Shown here one piece after another: positions 62,657 through 64,000 of a stretch of DNA of 64,000 bases. Position 1 is the stretch's first letter; the number at the start of each line of letters is the position of its first letter. The stretch lies in contig NZ_KB898711.1 of the NCBI RefSeq assembly GCF_000377745.1, positions 62,001-126,000 on the forward strand, read 5' to 3'. The translations under genes and the position numbers were made by a program. Source of the DNA: Gilvimarinus chinensis DSM 19667. GTDB lineage: Bacteria; Pseudomonadota; Gammaproteobacteria; Pseudomonadales; Cellvibrionaceae. The notes under the pieces are model-generated. The model did not search any database. It was not told where the DNA came from and saw only the letters and a program-made list of their open reading frames with translations.

Positions 62657-64000
62657 TTTACTTCTCCTACTGCGTTGCTTCTTGTGAGTTCAAGTTGTTG
62701 AAAACATACTTGATTGTTACTTTCGGCGACTTTGAATAAATAGATGTTTGAACCGTGCTCTAGCATCACCATACCCGCCGCGCCTGTCGTATTTCGGTAA
62801 GCCTGTGCAAACCCACCATCAATACAGTACAACTTGCCGTTTGCCCGTTTTGGAGGCTCTCCCCGACGCAACTTTACCGGCACATGACCGTTGACCAACA
62901 CACTGTGCCGATTTCCACTTAGCTCGAGGGCGATAGATTGTATAAAAGCCTCATCATCGCGCGCATCGAAATACGGGTTTTTTCCTTCCTGGTGGAAAGC
63001 TTTATCAGCGATAAAATAACGCTCGAAAGTCGTCATTTTTTGCCGCCCAAATAACGGGGATTTCGGCCCACACCATAAATACCATGCAATGTCTGAAAGG
63101 TACTGGCAGCTTAAACTGTTGCGACGCGAATAGGCTTTGCGCAGCTGTAACTCCAGCGCATCAAACAAAGCCCGACCTTTTAACGCACGGTTGTTGACTG
63201 TAAACGCAGCAGGCTCAAGTCCGTCATCAACCGGACAGCAGCCATGAAACAGAGTAAATTGATCGTCTGAAGCCAGCAGACTACCATTAGCAAATAAAAA
63301 ATTAACGTGCTTTTGTAAACGTTCTGATCCGATAAACTGTTGCTTCAACGCTTCAATAACAAGCCACTCAGCTTCTGTAAGTGCCGAGGTAGAATCTTTA
63401 TCGATGGTCGGGAAGTCCGTATCTACAAGCTCCGCAATCAGGCCATTCGACGAAAACGTACCCTGGAAAAAGTCTATATGTTGCAGAACCGCCCTATCGG
63501 CCATCGCAAAATTAGGGTTTCTTTCTATGATTTGCTCTTCAAGTTTGAACTGAATAATGGCAATCGCCTTATGCATTTTATCCCAAGGCAGTAAAGCACT
63601 GTTATTTTCTTCTGTTGCAAAACAACGGGTGTTTGAATTCGAGTAGCAAGATTGCGAGAACTCAGATAGCCCCTCAAGAGAAATGCCATAATCTTCCGTT
63701 AAAGTAGAGGTATCCCCATACTTTAGACATAAACGAACAACTGTTGCAATACAAGCTAAGGATCCTGAAGCAGCCCCCATCCATAGAACATCATGATTGC
63801 CCCATTGCACGTTTACAGCAGGCAAAACCTCTAACAGATCAAGTATATGCGCAGCTCCTGGCCCCCTATCATAAATATCACCAACAACATGCAACCGATA
63901 ACTGATCAGAGATTTTACGGCTTTCGCAATATAACGGCATAACTGATCACGATCCTGATCGTCCAGTAAAGCAATGGCTTCACGGCGCTGCTCGTCCAAC
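62653..64000 (-). CDS. Class III fructose-1,6-bisphosphatase (5' end cut by window edge)
   Basis: 448 aa visible. The reading frame is open through the window edge, so about 200 N-terminal residues are missing against the ~650-residue family. Metallophosphoesterase motifs are VVGDIYDRGPGAAHILDL and VQWGNHDVLWMGAASGSLAC; SVLVNGHVPVKLRRGEPPKR and KLYCIDGGFAQAYRNTTGAA follow, all typical of the Bacillus Fbp class. It hydrolyses fructose 1,6-bisphosphate in gluconeogenesis. Gammaproteobacteria usually use class I or II, so this class III form is unusual. Its TGA overlaps the lyase ATG, linking it to the alginate locus. Confidence 0.9.
   Translation of the reverse strand, partial: LDEQRREAIALLDDQDRDQLCRYIAKAVKSLISYRLHVVGDIYDRGPGAAHILDLLEVLPAVNVQWGNHDVLWMGAASGSLACIATVVRLCLKYGDTSTLTEDYGISLEGLSEFSQSCYSNSNTRCFATEENNSALLPWDKMHKAIAIIQFKLEEQIIERNPNFAMADRAVLQHIDFFQGTFSSNGLIAELVDTDFPTIDKDSTSALTEAEWLVIEALKQQFIGSERLQKHVNFLFANGSLLASDDQFTLFHGCCPVDDGLEPAAFTVNNRALKGRALFDALELQLRKAYSRRNSLSCQYLSDIAWYLWCGPKSPLFGRQKMTTFERYFIADKAFHQEGKNPYFDARDDEAFIQSIALELSGNRHSVLVNGHVPVKLRRGEPPKRANGKLYCIDGGFAQAYRNTTGAAGMVMLEHGSNIYLFKVAESNNQVCFQQLELTRSNAVGEVK

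Noticed and set aside
1-64000. CRISPR arrays, insertion sequences, prophage and integrase genes
   Set aside because: I saw no regularly spaced direct repeats, transposase motifs or attachment duplications at the tRNA genes.

Overview
The window looks like chromosomal DNA of a marine, polysaccharide-degrading gammaproteobacterium, most likely of the Cellvibrionaceae (Saccharophagus/Simiduia/Teredinibacter type). The evidence is the Pseudomonadales-like housekeeping order (leuCD-leuB-asd-fimV-truA-trpF-trpB-trpA-accD-folC-SPOR-cvpA-purF-metZ), combined with a TonB-dependent receptor of the TIGR01782 type and secreted PL7 alginate lyases. This placement is inference from gene content. No rRNA gene is present.

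Layout. 1-3343 (minus): scpB (cut by the window edge), scpA, a YciO/Sua5-family gene and an Rnm/TrpH PHP gene. 3426-8017 (plus): VC0807-type membrane protein, YciI, an SH3/coiled-coil protein, a periplasmic PPIase, a Bacteroidetes-like PdxJ, a CBS protein and a TrmH-family methyltransferase. 8114-14236 (minus): an ammonium transporter with a sigma54 promoter and two NtrC sites, then TgpA-DUF58-MoxR with a decayed gene between DUF58 and MoxR. 14261-32046 (minus): the long amino-acid and housekeeping block. 32182-33782 (plus): a LysR regulator and a TIGR04219 outer-membrane protein. 33830-38935 (minus): MipA/OmpV-DUF3019-response regulator-histidine kinase, an SGNH esterase and YafV. 38947-46714: aroC, prmB, folE, DUF4892, an alpha/beta hydrolase, sixA, DUF4389, gpsA, a gene-free AT-rich stretch with DnaA-box-like sites, and a flavin reductase. 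46951-52772: four tRNAs, folD, three RNA-modification genes (truC, rsuA, rsmC), and a DnaJ-related/SpeE-like pair. 52886-53167: ppnP.

53325-64000 is the accessory part and reads as an alginate-utilisation locus: a PL7 lyase lipoprotein with a discoidin (CBM32-like) domain, a large TonB-dependent receptor, a lipoprotein with two near-identical ~210-residue domains, a second PL7 lyase, and a class III fructose-1,6-bisphosphatase whose stop codon overlaps the start of that lyase. A short GntR/FadR-type dyad (TTGGTTGACCAA-like) recurs next to the lyase, the receptor and the lipoprotein gene, overlapping promoter elements in two cases. A structured leader or small RNA with its own terminator lies upstream of the lipoprotein gene. 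Together these suggest surface capture and cleavage of alginate, uptake of oligomers, and a coupled gluconeogenic step, under one regulator encoded outside the window.

The most unusual items are the duplicated-domain lipoprotein, the FBPase-lyase coupling, the shared operator, the structured RNA, the Bacteroidetes-type PdxJ and the decayed gene in the TgpA cluster.
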